Part shown: positions 1 to 7,045 of the stretch, piece by piece
Numbering within the stretch: the stretch's first letter is position 1
Layout of the letters: each line of letters starts with the position of its first letter
Assembly: GCA_035288045.1 (NCBI GenBank)
Contig: DATEBA010000064.1
Coordinates: 1-38,503 of the forward strand
Source of the DNA: DATEBA01 sp035288045
GTDB taxonomy: Bacteria; Actinomycetota; UBA4738; HRBIN12
Reading direction: 5' to 3'
Length of the DNA: 38,503 nt
Notes under the pieces: model-generated
Told to the model about the DNA's origin: nothing
Database searches by the model: none
What the model saw: the letters and a program-made list of their open reading frames with translations, nothing else
Translations under genes and position numbers: made by a program

Positions 1-492
1 AGCCCGGCCGCCTGAGCTCGGAGGAACTCGCTCCACGTGGGACCGCGCCTGGGAGCCGGGCCTTGTCCGGCGCAGCGGAGGACCGTTGCGATGGTGGTGG
101 CAGAGACCCTCACCCCGAGCTTCAGGAGCTCTCCCCGGATCCGCTGATAGCCCCACCTGGGGTTCTCCTTTCCCAGGCGGAGGATAAGCTCCCGGACCTC
201 GGGACCCAGAGCGGGCCGTCCCGGGGGCGGTGCGGCCTGGTCAACTTTCTGGCGACGAGCTGTCGGTGCCAGCGGAGGAGGGTCTCAGGCCGGACCAGGA
301 ACGCGCCCCACGCCTCTCGCGGGAGCAATCTGCTTGCCGCAGAGAGGAATGCCCTGTCCGATGCGCGGTAGACCGGGCGCTTCACCTGCCGGCGCAGGAT
401 CGCGACCTGGTGTCGCAGCACGGCGATCTGGGGGTCGGCTGCAGCTGTCAACTCAGGCGGCGATCGAGTTTCTGGACCCCACGGGTCCAGAA
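1..492 (-). mobile_element. Decayed integrase-type insertion sequence, copy 1 (runs off the left edge)
   Basis: Reading the minus strand from about 451 gives the N-terminal half of an rve-type integrase/transposase, with the motifs VLRHQVAILRRQVKRP, ASDRAFL and LLRWHRQLVARK. At about 223-230 a single base is missing from a run of C (minus strand). The reading then continues in another frame with ENPRWGYQRIRGELLKLGVR and on toward PAPRRGPTWSEFLRAQ, running off the window edge. The DDE catalytic part lies outside. Bases 461-492 resemble 3402-3434 at the head of copy 2, which marks a shared outer region of the element. The protein is therefore broken and the element probably dead. It differs from copy 2 at many residues, so the two are old relatives rather than a recent duplication. 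The exact family (IS481-like or IS3-like) is not certain. Confidence 0.75.
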
Positions 493-534
493 GGCCGTCG
501 CAGCCAGAGCGATAGGCCGGTGGGAGAGGAAGAC

Positions 535-627
535 CTAGCCCACGGGCCTGACGTTCGCAGCCTGTGGGCCCTTTGGACCTTCGGTGATGTCGAACTCCAC
601 CCTCTGGTTGTCTTCCAGGCTCTTGTC
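535..627 (-). pseudogene. Cold-shock-domain protein, C-terminal fragment
   Basis: The minus strand encodes SLEDNQRVEFDITEGPKG followed by PQAANV and a stop at 535. This is the typical last third of a CspA-type cold-shock domain (the SLEEGQ.VEFEVTEGPKGPQAANV pattern). The RNA-binding N-terminal part with the KGFGFI and VFVH motifs is absent upstream, where a ppdK fragment begins instead. It is a truncated relic next to an insertion sequence, with no sign of a functional start. Confidence 0.7.
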
Positions 628-671
628 CCCCGGAGTCCCTCCCACCATTCCACCGCCGAGTTGTACGCGCC

Positions 672-770
672 TTTTCATCCTCTGGACACTCGTGAGGTTG
701 GCTCCCTTGGCCCCGAGGAGTCCTTCATGTCCTTGTTGCCCTGGGAGAAGTCGTAGACGAACCTGGTCAC
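672..770 (-). pseudogene. ppdK: Pyruvate phosphate dikinase, 5' fragment with a frameshift
   Basis: From a GTG at 770, which has a GGAGG 6 nt upstream, the minus strand reads VTRFVYDFSQGNKDMKD. After a one-base deletion at about 719-720 it resumes in another frame as LLGAKGANL. This matches the N-terminus of pyruvate phosphate dikinase, whose families carry YDFxEGxxDMxDLLGGKGANLAEM. Only about 30 codons survive; the ATP-grasp, phosphohistidine and PEP-binding domains are gone. The ribosome binding site is preserved, so the loss looks recent on a genomic scale. The cold-shock fragment follows immediately, so deletions have joined two unrelated gene relics. Confidence 0.7.
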
Positions 771-809
771 GGATGCCTCCGGCCACCGCTCGAAATCGGA
801 ATCGTCCGT

Positions 810-1955
810 CTACGCGTGGCAGGAGAACCGTTCGACAAGCGTGCGAAACCGGGTGGCGCCTCGCGTGAACCCTGCGGCCCACAGCTTTGAGGTCCCGGGG
901 ATCGCAGCAACACCCAGCATGTCGGTACTCCCGTTGAACGCGGGCGTCGACTGCTCGGTCCAGTCGGCTCCGTCCCAAGCCTCGAAGAGGGGGAGGTCCT
1001 TGAAGTCCGTTCCGTCGTAGCTGTGTCCGACGGCGAACACGCGGTCGCTCAAGACCGCAGCGATGCCGTACAGGAAGTCGCCTGGGAACGATGTCGAGGG
1101 GCTTGGGTTAGAGACGATCGACCATGCCAAGCCGTCGAAGTGCTCGATCAGGGTGATCCAGCGGTTCGGCGTTATCCCGTAGTCGTAGTCGTAGCCGGCC
1201 GCCCAGACGTCGTCGGCGGCGATGGCCGTCACCCCCTGCATCACGCCCTGCGTGGTGTCGGGGCCAGGGGTGACATTCCACATCGTCCCGGTCCACTTCG
1301 CGAACAAGGGCTCAGAATCGGTGCTCCCCACTGCCCAGAGCTTTCTCGTTCCCGGGATCCTCGTCACGTCGGTGAGCGAGTTGTACGTGCCCGGGTTCGG
1401 GCCCGGGACCACCGACCACTCCGTGCCGTCCCAGTGCTCGACGAGGGTCCCCTGTTGCGAGAGTCCCACCGCCCAGACGTTCTTCCGGCCGAGCGCGAGC
1501 ACGTCGTAGAGCACGGCGCCGGCGGGCTCGTCGGCCGGGGGAGTCTCCACCGTCCACTCGCCCCCGTTCCAATGCAGGATCAGACCGTTGTAGTCGTACG
1601 ATCCACTGATCGTGTTGCCGACCGCCCACGCGTCGGAGTTCGACAGCGCCGACACGCCCTGGAGGAACGCCTGACTGTCGGGATCCGCAGTTGCCACTAG
1701 CTTCCACTTCGACCCGTTCCACCGCAGCGTCAAGGTGTGGCCGTCCCCGTAGTCGTCCCTGTAGAAGCCGGCAATCCATGCGTCGCTGGGCGAGGACGCG
1801 GATACATCGGTCGGGAAGTTGTCGAGGGTCGTGCCCTTGCTAGGGCTCTGGACGACGTTCCAGCTGCATGCGGCGAGCGCCTTCGGCAGCGGGGCGGCGG
1901 CCAAAGCCAGGGCGACCGTCGCGATCGAGGTTGCGACCCTAAGGGCTCTGTGCAT
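810..1955 (-). CDS. Secreted beta-propeller-like protein with WAxG repeats
   Basis: 381 residues. The ATG at 1955 is preceded by GGAGG with 6 nt spacing, which is preferred over the longer reading from 2015. Residues 1-30 form a signal peptide (MHRALRVATSIATVALALAA, then an AxA-type site). The mature part holds about seven repeats, each ending in a variant of (D/N/K)xWAxG (DAWIAG, DAWAVG, NVWAVG, KLWAVG, DVWAAG, RVFAVG, KLWAAG), alternating with W(N/D)GxxW strands. This is the pattern of a Kelch-like or BNR-like propeller, probably seven-bladed. It probably acts outside the cell; ligand and role are unknown. It sits alone between the two insertion-sequence relics and is divergent from the membrane protein at 2114. 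No catalytic residues are apparent. Confidence 0.8.
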   Translation of the reverse strand: MHRALRVATSIATVALALAAAPLPKALAACSWNVVQSPSKGTTLDNFPTDVSASSPSDAWIAGFYRDDYGDGHTLTLRWNGSKWKLVATADPDSQAFLQGVSALSNSDAWAVGNTISGSYDYNGLILHWNGGEWTVETPPADEPAGAVLYDVLALGRKNVWAVGLSQQGTLVEHWDGTEWSVVPGPNPGTYNSLTDVTRIPGTRKLWAVGSTDSEPLFAKWTGTMWNVTPGPDTTQGVMQGVTAIAADDVWAAGYDYDYGITPNRWITLIEHFDGLAWSIVSNPSPSTSFPGDFLYGIAAVLSDRVFAVGHSYDGTDFKDLPLFEAWDGADWTEQSTPAFNGSTDMLGVAAIPGTSKLWAAGFTRGATRFRTLVERFSCHA

Positions 1956-2113
1956 CTGCCGCCTCCGGGGGGTTTGGGTGCGTGGACAGTACCCGCCGGT
2001 GATGTGTCGGCGCAAACCCGGCCGCCTGGAGAGCAGTCCAGCCTAGCCCCCGAGCAGCTGGCAGAGGGACTTGAGAACGTCTGGGTGGAAGCGCAGCTTG
2101 AACTTGACAGGCG

Positions 2114-3382
2114 GTGAACCGACTTGGTGAGCGATTGATTGACGCGGGCACCGACCGCGTGCACTCTCAGACCCTGGTGGCGGAGACCGATCGCTCTGAG
2201 GAACCGGCCGAGACTCGCGCTTCTACTCCTGTGGGGTCGTGGCGGACGGGCCCTGACTCGCTTACGGCGCCCTTCGTCGCCATCGCCGGGTTCGTCCTCG
2301 TCCTCCTCCTCTTCGGGAGGTATCAGCTATTCGGGAGGTACCAGCTCGGGCTGTTCATGCTCTTCCTCCTCGGCTTCCCTCCGCTGTTCGGCTGGGCGAC
2401 AGCCTCCCTGGTCCGGAGCAAGGGCGGGCGGTTCTCCTCCGGCTTCCTGCTCGGGTTCTTCCTCGGTCCGCTCGGGCTGATACTCGCCGGCATGTGGAAG
2501 CCGGACCCGAGGCGCCGCTCGCATCACCCCCCGTTTGAGGCTGCAGGAACGAAGACCCGGGGTGCGGAGACGGGAGGCATGGCTCCCAACACGGCCGCAG
2601 CCTTCGCCCGGGCGGAGACCGCCCGGGGCCGGCGGCTCTGGCTCCTCGCCGGCATCGTCGCCTTCTACGCCGTGCTCTGGACGGTGTACCTGACTCGGGC
2701 GGATGACGGTGCAACGGACGGCACGTCCTTGCCGACCCCGGAGCTCGTGGCGACGGTCGGGGTCTTCGCGGGCGCAATCTACGCTTTCCTGTCTCCACGG
2801 CTGCGGCGACGAAGGGCGATGCGTCGCGCGGCGAGCCGCCTCGGGCTCTGGTTCGCGCCGCGGGATCCCTTCAATCTCCTCGCGATCCCCCTCTTGGCAT
2901 TCCGCGCGCAGCGGGCACAGCTTCGCAACGTGCTGTGGGGGACCTGGGGTGGGCACAACGTCGTCGTCTTTGACAACGGATACGACCCAGCGTGTCTCGT
3001 GCAGATCGCCCTCGACTGCCCGCCGATCGTCCTCTATCCCGAGAACCGGGTCAGCGTCGCGCTCCGCGCATCCGGCCTGCGCGATATCGAGTTGGAGTCG
3101 GAGGAGTTCAACCGGGCCTTCACGGTGAAGTGCGACGACCGCCGCTTCGTGAACGCCCTAGTCGACGGCCACATGATGGCCTGGCTCCTCGAGGACCGGT
3201 CGAGGTGGGGTTTCGAGATGGTCACCGGCTGGGCCCTCTGCACGGGCTGGGGCGAACCGTCTGAGGACCCCGAACCGCTCCTTGGCAGCGCCAGGGCGTT
3301 CGTCGGGCACATCCCGCGGGTGGTTTGGGACCTGTACCGACCTCGGGTGGAGCGCGCGACCGACGCGCAGCAGCCCGGGTAA
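2114..3382 (+). CDS. Membrane protein with C-terminal DUF3137-like domain
   Basis: 422 residues from a GTG. No strong ribosome binding site decides the start, so a slightly later start is possible. There are three hydrophobic segments at about residues 50-70, 80-103 and 108-126 (the last rich in G, F and L), then two more at about 175-195 and 212-228. A soluble C-terminal half follows, with the sequence LESEEFNRAFTV and later ALVDGHMMAWLLE. This resembles the DUF3137-type pattern in which SEEFNRxFxV is followed by a hydrophobic helix. The function of that family is not established. The gene is divergent from the secreted propeller and lies just upstream of insertion-sequence copy 2. A perfect-frame 18-bp duplication lies inside the first membrane region. 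Confidence 0.65.
   Translation: MNRLGERLIDAGTDRVHSQTLVAETDRSEEPAETRASTPVGSWRTGPDSLTAPFVAIAGFVLVLLLFGRYQLFGRYQLGLFMLFLLGFPPLFGWATASLVRSKGGRFSSGFLLGFFLGPLGLILAGMWKPDPRRRSHHPPFEAAGTKTRGAETGGMAPNTAAAFARAETARGRRLWLLAGIVAFYAVLWTVYLTRADDGATDGTSLPTPELVATVGVFAGAIYAFLSPRLRRRRAMRRAASRLGLWFAPRDPFNLLAIPLLAFRAQRAQLRNVLWGTWGGHNVVVFDNGYDPACLVQIALDCPPIVLYPENRVSVALRASGLRDIELESEEFNRAFTVKCDDRRFVNALVDGHMMAWLLEDRSRWGFEMVTGWALCTGWGEPSEDPEPLLGSARAFVGHIPRVVWDLYRPRVERATDAQQPG
2312..2347 (+). repeat. 18-bp tandem duplication inside the membrane protein gene
   Basis: Bases 2312-2329 and 2330-2347 are near-identical 18-mers (ttcgggaggtatcagcta and ttcgggaggtaccagctc) that encode the hexapeptide FGRYQL twice. The unit is a multiple of three and leaves the frame intact. 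It looks like a slippage-type duplication at the end of the first transmembrane helix. Confidence 0.85.
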
Positions 3383-3401
3383 CCGAGTGACCGGGTCCGC
3401 T

Positions 3402-4275
3402 GAAATTGGTCCCGTGGGGTACAGAAACCCGATCAGAGCCCTTGACGTGCTCGGTTGGCTGCCGAGCCGGGGCTGAGACGATCCCCCGCCGCATGCTCCT
3501 CTCCTTATCTGTATGTGGCGGTCCGTCGACTCTTGGAGTTGCTCGTGCTCGGCAGGCGGAGCGAGGCCGACAAGGACCTGGAGATCGTGGTCCTCGCCAC
3601 GAGCTCGCCGTGCTCCGTCGGCAGGTGAAGCGTCCCGAGTTTCGAGCCTCGGATCGGGCCTTCTTGGCCGCGGCGAGCGGAGTGCCTTCCCTGGAGCGCT
3701 GGGGAGCCTTCCTCATTCGCCCGGAGACCCTGCTCAGATGGCACCGGGCTCTCGTCGCCAGGAAGTGGACGAGGGCACACCGACGCCCCGGGCGTCCGGC
3801 CCTGGACCCCAAGGTGCGCGAGCTGATCTTGCGCTTCGCCCGGGAGAACCCCAGGCTACGTGCGGATTCGCGGAGAGATCCTGAAGCTCGGGGTGAGGGT
3901 CTCGGCCACGGCCATTGCCACCGTGCTCCGCCGGCACGGTCTGGGTCCTGCTCCGAGACGCGGCCTCACGTGGGGGGAGTTTCTCAGGGCTCAGGCTGAG
4001 GGGACCCTCGTCTGCGATTTCCTAACCGTGGAGACCGTGCCACTCAAGACCCTCTACGTGCAGATCTGGATCGAGCTTGCTACGAGAAGGGTCCGTCTGG
4101 GTGGGGCGACCCCGAACTCCGACTCGGCCTGGGTCACCCAGCAAGCCCGTAACCTCGCCATCGGCCTACAGGAGGAGGGACGAGCTGTGAAGTTCCTCGT
4201 CCACGACCGCGACGCCAAGTTCTCGGGCCCCTTCGACGAGGTGTTCCGAACCGAGGGCACCCGAGTACCACGTTG
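3402..4275 (+). mobile_element. Decayed integrase-type insertion sequence, copy 2 (truncated)
   Basis: The original reading runs from about 3515 (RRLLELLVLGRRSEADKDLEIVVL), loses one base near 3597, and resumes as RHELAVLRRQVKRP and LLRWHRALVARKWTRAHRR. It then loses 5 bases near 3854, where NPRWGYVRIRG is expected, and resumes at 3860 with RGEILKLGVRVSATAIATVL. The rve core follows, with CDFLTVET and VHDRDAKFSGPFDEVF, which hold the first two catalytic acidic positions of a DDE integrase. Similarity stops after EGTRV (about 4262), before the third acidic residue and the ERF motif. The element is thus frameshifted twice and missing its 3' third. It lies in inverted orientation to copy 1, and the toxin-antitoxin promoter starts about 30 nt after the break. 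Confidence 0.8.
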
Positions 4276-4301
4276 CGGCCTGAGTTTCTTTACCCGACGG
4301 G

Positions 4302-4337
4302 TTGACTGGGCGACCTGGCTGTCATACCGTGTATGAC
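4302..4337 (+). promoter_or_regulatory. Promoter and palindromic operator of the toxin-antitoxin operon
   Basis: TTGACT at 4302-4307 and TACCGT at 4325-4330 are separated by 17 nt, a plausible -35/-10 pair. The expected transcription start, 7-8 nt further on, falls at the ATG (4338), so the mRNA may be leaderless. The -10 lies inside a perfect inverted repeat, GTCATAC-CGT-GTATGAC (4321-4337), which ends exactly at the start codon. This is a likely autoregulatory operator for the RHH antitoxin. The palindrome is seen directly; its role is inferred. Confidence 0.6.
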
Positions 4338-4592
4338 ATGGCAACGAAGCGATCGACGAGGGTCCTCACCGTCTCGGTCCCGCCCGAAGCAGCCGACGAC
4401 TTCGAGCGTCTAGCCGAGCGCGAAGGCCGGAACCGAAGCGAGCTCTTCCGAGAGATGCTCAGGGTCTACCGCGCCTACGAGGAGACCAGGACGTTCGAGT
4501 CGCTGCAGCGCTACGGGGCCGCGCAAGCTTCCCGTCGAGGTATCAAGACCGAGAAGGATGTAGAGCGGCTGATCCGGGAAGCGCGTGTGTGA
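4338..4592 (+). CDS. Ribbon-helix-helix antitoxin
   Basis: 84 residues. The ATG at 4338 is chosen over the upstream in-frame start at 4302 because it directly follows the operator palindrome. Residues about 5-45 form an RHH DNA-binding fold: a basic start, the strand RVLTVSVPPEAA, then helix FERLAEREG and the helix starting NRSELFREML. The C-terminal half is predicted helical and would wrap the PIN toxin. The gene overlaps the toxin gene by 4 nt (GTGA), so the two are translationally coupled. RHH antitoxins neutralise their toxin and repress their own operon, and the palindrome upstream fits that. The partner toxin makes this assignment firm. Confidence 0.85.
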   Translation: MATKRSTRVLTVSVPPEAADDFERLAEREGRNRSELFREMLRVYRAYEETRTFESLQRYGAAQASRRGIKTEKDVERLIREARV

Positions 4593-5008
4593 GGGTCGTC
4601 CTCGACACCAACATCCTCATCTCGGCGTTCGTCTTCCCTGGAGGCACGCCCGAGTTCGTGTACAGGGCAGCTATCCAGGGACGGATCGAGCTCGTGACGT
4701 CGCCCACTCTGCTCGCCGAGTTCGGCCGCGTCCTTTCCGAGAAGTTCGGGTGGGATCGCTCGCTGGTGGAAGAGGCTGTCGGTCAGGTCGCGCGGATCGG
4801 GACGATCGTCCGGCCGAGGCGTCGCATCGCGATGATCACGGTTGATCCTGACGATGATCGCGTGTTGGAAGCTGCGATGGCTGGACACGCCGAGGTGATC
4901 GTGTCTGGAGATCGCCACCTAACCCGCCTGGCGGGCTGGGAGGGGATCAGGATCCTTGAGGCGTCGATGCTGTTGGACGAACTCGGGATGAGTTCCGACA
5001 ACGTTTAG
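4589..5008 (+). CDS. PIN-domain toxin, putative endoribonuclease
   Basis: 139 residues from a GTG that overlaps the antitoxin stop (GTGA). It opens with VVLDTNILISAFVFPGG, the first acidic motif of the PIN fold (Asp6). TLLAEFGRVLSEKF gives the conserved Glu, and VSGDRHL near residue 111 gives the later Asp pair. The length and the SAF.FPGGTP segment match the COG1569/TIGR00305 branch of PIN toxins. Such proteins cleave RNA in a metal-dependent way when not bound by the antitoxin. No truncation is seen, so the pair looks intact. It is the only complete module in the decayed left part of the window. Confidence 0.87.
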   Translation: MRVVLDTNILISAFVFPGGTPEFVYRAAIQGRIELVTSPTLLAEFGRVLSEKFGWDRSLVEEAVGQVARIGTIVRPRRRIAMITVDPDDDRVLEAAMAGHAEVIVSGDRHLTRLAGWEGIRILEASMLLDELGMSSDNV

Positions 5009-5037
5009 GCAACCGGTGAACTTCGAGGGCCGGCCGA

Positions 5038-5367
5038 ACGATACGAGGTCGTGCGGGGGCAACTAGACCGGTTTCGTGGTCGCGAGATTCAAGACGATTG
5101 AGCAACGGGTTCCTCGCGGTCTTCGACGGCCCCGCCCGAGGGGTCCGATGCGCCCGGGCGATCGCGAGGCGATGTCCTCGCTTGGGATCGAGGTCGCGAT
5201 CGGGGCTCGCGTCGACGCGCTCGCCGGCCCTTCGGAGGTGCTGGTCTCGCAGACCGTGAAGGACCTCGTCGTGGGGAGCGGATTGGTATTCGAAGACCGC
5301 GGCGTCGAGGCGCTGAAGGCGTGGCGGATGACTGGCACCTGTACGCTGCTGTCGGCGACGCCTGAGC
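5038..5367 (+). pseudogene. Class III adenylate cyclase remnant
   Basis: Three frames together reconstruct the catalytic domain tail of a class III cyclase. RYEVVRGQLDRFRGREI reads from about 5038. GFLAVFDGPARGVRCARAIA reads in another frame around 5106. MSSLGIEVAIGARVDALAG and VLVSQTVKDLVVGSGLVFEDRG read in a third frame to about 5367. Relatives contain a stretch with the GLHTGE motif between SLGIEV and IGARV; here the two are fused, so that part is deleted. Upstream domains are absent. The catalytic metal-binding aspartates cannot all be present, so no activity is expected. It runs directly into the SnoaL-like gene, whose own start is at 5421. Confidence 0.75.
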
Positions 5368-5420
5368 GATCGCCTGATCGCTCGCGGAGACGTATGGTGC
5401 GCGAAACGAAAGGAACCCCG

Positions 5421-5834
5421 ATGACACCGGACCCGGATCGGATGCTCGACTTCGCCCGTCGCTACACCGCGGCGTGGTGCAGCCAGGAGCCCGCGAGCGT
5501 GGCGGCGCACTACGCGCCCGAGGGCTCGCTTACGATCAACGACGGCGCCCCGTCGGTGGGGCGCGCGGCCATCACCGAGGCCGCGAGGTCGTTCATGACC
5601 GCGTTCCCCGACATGCAGGTGCTGATGGACGACCTCATCCTCGAGGATCCCCGCATCGAGTACCACTGGACCCTCGTCGGCACGAACACCGGGCCCGGAG
5701 GGACCGGCAACCGGGTGCGGATCAGCGGGTTCGAGGAGTGGACGATCTCGGAGGACGTCGAGATCGCGGCGTCGCTCGGTCACTACGACCAGGCCGAGTA
5801 CAACCGCCAGGTCGCCCACGGGGTAGACGGATAG
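5421..5834 (+). CDS. SnoaL-like (NTF2-fold) protein
   Basis: 137 residues. The ATG at 5421 has AAAGGA about 6 nt upstream; a longer reading into the cyclase relic is rejected because that part is pseudogene. Features of the SnoaL/NTF2 fold are visible: an N-terminal helix with RRYTAAWCSQEPASVAAHYA, then GSLTIND, a GRAAI segment before a helix, FPDMQVLMDDL, and alternating strands ending in a C-terminal W-x-I strand. Members include polyketide cyclases, ester cyclases and many small proteins of unknown substrate. No catalytic residues can be assigned with confidence. It stands alone; the flanking genes are relics. Confidence 0.75.
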   Translation: MTPDPDRMLDFARRYTAAWCSQEPASVAAHYAPEGSLTINDGAPSVGRAAITEAARSFMTAFPDMQVLMDDLILEDPRIEYHWTLVGTNTGPGGTGNRVRISGFEEWTISEDVEIAASLGHYDQAEYNRQVAHGVDG

Positions 5835-5909
5835 CACGAGCCATCGCATGTTGCGAGACGTATCCGCGAGTCGGTTGGGGGCGGTCGAACGCGACGGCGC
5901 GGTCGTGCG

Positions 5910-6114
5910 GTAGCCTCGGCCTCTTCGCGCGGCCGGACCAGGAGGCGGACCGCATCCTAGCCCTTGGAGACTCGCTGCTCGGTTCCACCGTCGCGGAGCT
6001 CGCGCCGAACCCGGTGTCGGTGGATGCGGGCGGCCATGTGGCCCCCGCGCGAGGCTCACGGACGGCAGGCGAAACTCATTCTTGCTCGTGCGCAAGGGAG
6101 GAGGCTTGATATGA
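5910..6114 (+). pseudogene. NxxGxxAF-repeat (DUF7453-like) protein, 3' fragment with a frameshift
   Basis: One frame reads LFARPDQEADRILALGDSLL, then GSTVAEL and a VDAGGHVA segment. The next frame continues with RARLTDGRRNSFLLVRKGGG and a stop at 6112-6114. Together this matches one unit of the secreted repeat family built from (L)ALGD.LFGSTV, N.AG.VAFRA.L.DGR.GIFL. A frameshift near 6045 breaks it and the remaining repeats are missing. Its stop overlaps the ATG of the next gene (6111), and the old ribosome binding site region AGGGAGGAGG now serves that gene. Confidence 0.5.
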
Positions 6115-6608
6115 AACGGACGGGAGTCGTGCTCGGAATCGCGCTCACGATCGCAGCGGTCTGCTCGGTCGCGATCGCCGGATCCGCGACAGAGGAGACC
6201 ACCGGAGTCGTCCGGGTTGAGAAGGCAGTCATTGATGGCTGGCATTTCGGCTGCCACGGGGACGCTTGTCAAGGAGGGCCGTCCCCATTCGAGCCTATCT
6301 CGGTGACGAGCCCCACATCGGAGACGACTTTCGACGTTGTCGTCGCTGCGACGATGGACTATGAGACGACCCCACGAGACTTCGGTATCGTACGCATGCG
6401 ATACCGGGAGCCGGGATCTGAGGCTGTCGACATGCGTCCGGGATACTTTCGACTCGATTCCTCAGGGCAGCTGACGACGACCACCCTGAGTTGGATGGCT
6501 AGGAACCTTCCGGCGGCCGGAGCGGAGTACGAGTTTCGGCTGCTGGCCCTTCCTCGGCGAACTCCGATGATGCGCATTTCCACTTCCGAGGGCACCGGTT
6601 CACCGTAG
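6111..6608 (+). CDS. Small secreted protein of unknown function
   Basis: 165 residues. The ATG at 6111 follows AGGGAGGAGG at 6095-6104. Residues 1-24 form a signal peptide (basic start, a hydrophobic run of I, A, L and V, then an AGSA site). The mature part is rich in strands and has two cysteines close together (FGCHGDACQGG), which could form a disulfide. I do not recognise the family. The last ~20 residues look unlike the rest: the +2 frame from about 6549 continues with SSANSDDAHFHFRGHRFTVV and ends at 6634. A one-base deletion in the CCC run at 6547-6549 may therefore have changed the true C-terminus. Confidence 0.6.
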   Translation: MKRTGVVLGIALTIAAVCSVAIAGSATEETTGVVRVEKAVIDGWHFGCHGDACQGGPSPFEPISVTSPTSETTFDVVVAATMDYETTPRDFGIVRMRYREPGSEAVDMRPGYFRLDSSGQLTTTTLSWMARNLPAAGAEYEFRLLALPRRTPMMRISTSEGTGSP

Positions 6609-6634
6609 TCATCGAGATGTGGTCTGCTGGCTGA

Positions 6635-7045
6635 GTCATCGGGCCTCAGCTTCGTTACACGGGTCGATCCTGCGTCCAGCGCCGTCATCCTCACACGAGG
6701 GCGTGGGTCGAGGTGGGGCGCTTTCCCTCGAAGGACATCGGGAAGCTCGCGCTCGACGCGCTGGTCGCGAACGATCACGGCGAGTCCGACGGCTTCCGTC
6801 ACGAAGGTCAACGCCGAGGAGCACTGACCCACTCTGTTGTCTCATGTCATGAGGTCTGTCTCATGTCATGAGGCCCACGGGTGAACGGGTAGACTCTTCA
6901 GAACGCTAACAACGTGATCTGGTATCCCCGGGACATACACGGGCCCCGTGCGACGTCCAGGGCGACGCGCCCTGATACCCGGGACGGGCGTTCACGCTCG
7001 AGGACTACCAGCCTTCCAGTGGCCAACGATCCTCCCGCGGCCTAG
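6635..7045. other. 411-nt non-coding stretch before the tRNAs
   Basis: No open frame here has a recognisable product. On the plus strand 6715-6790 could read GRFPSKDIGKLALDALVAN, which may be a relic, but I cannot name it. The stretch holds two tandem palindromes (6838-6873) and a short perfect hairpin AGGGCG-ACG-CGCCCT at 6959-6973. The rest shows nothing I can support. Confidence 0.5.
6838..6873. repeat. Two tandem copies of a palindromic 17-mer, 19-bp period
   Basis: The sequence tgtctcatgtcatgagg occurs at 6838-6854 and again at 6857-6873. Each copy contains the perfect palindrome CTCATG-T-CATGAG. The 19-bp period is close to two helical turns, so bound proteins would sit on the same face. 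It could be a repressor operator or the end of an IS481-like element, where similar ends occur. No intact gene starts directly beside it. Confidence 0.7.

Noticed and set aside
2104..2109. TTGACA as a promoter for the DUF3137-like gene
   Set aside because: No -10-like sequence lies at the right distance and the site is only 5 nt before the chosen start, so it is not supported.
5076..5420. N-terminal extension fusing a cyclase tail to the SnoaL-like protein
   Set aside because: The upstream part is one frame of a broken cyclase gene, and a ribosome binding site and ATG mark the true start at 5421.
4947..6272. 441-residue open frame on the minus strand
   Set aside because: It runs antisense through the cyclase relic and the SnoaL-like gene, is rich in Arg and Pro, and has no family features. 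It is a by-product of high GC.
6959..6973. Hairpin AGGGCG-ACG-CGCCCT as a terminator
   Set aside because: No T run follows and no gene ends close by on either strand; the stem is only 6 bp in GC-rich DNA.
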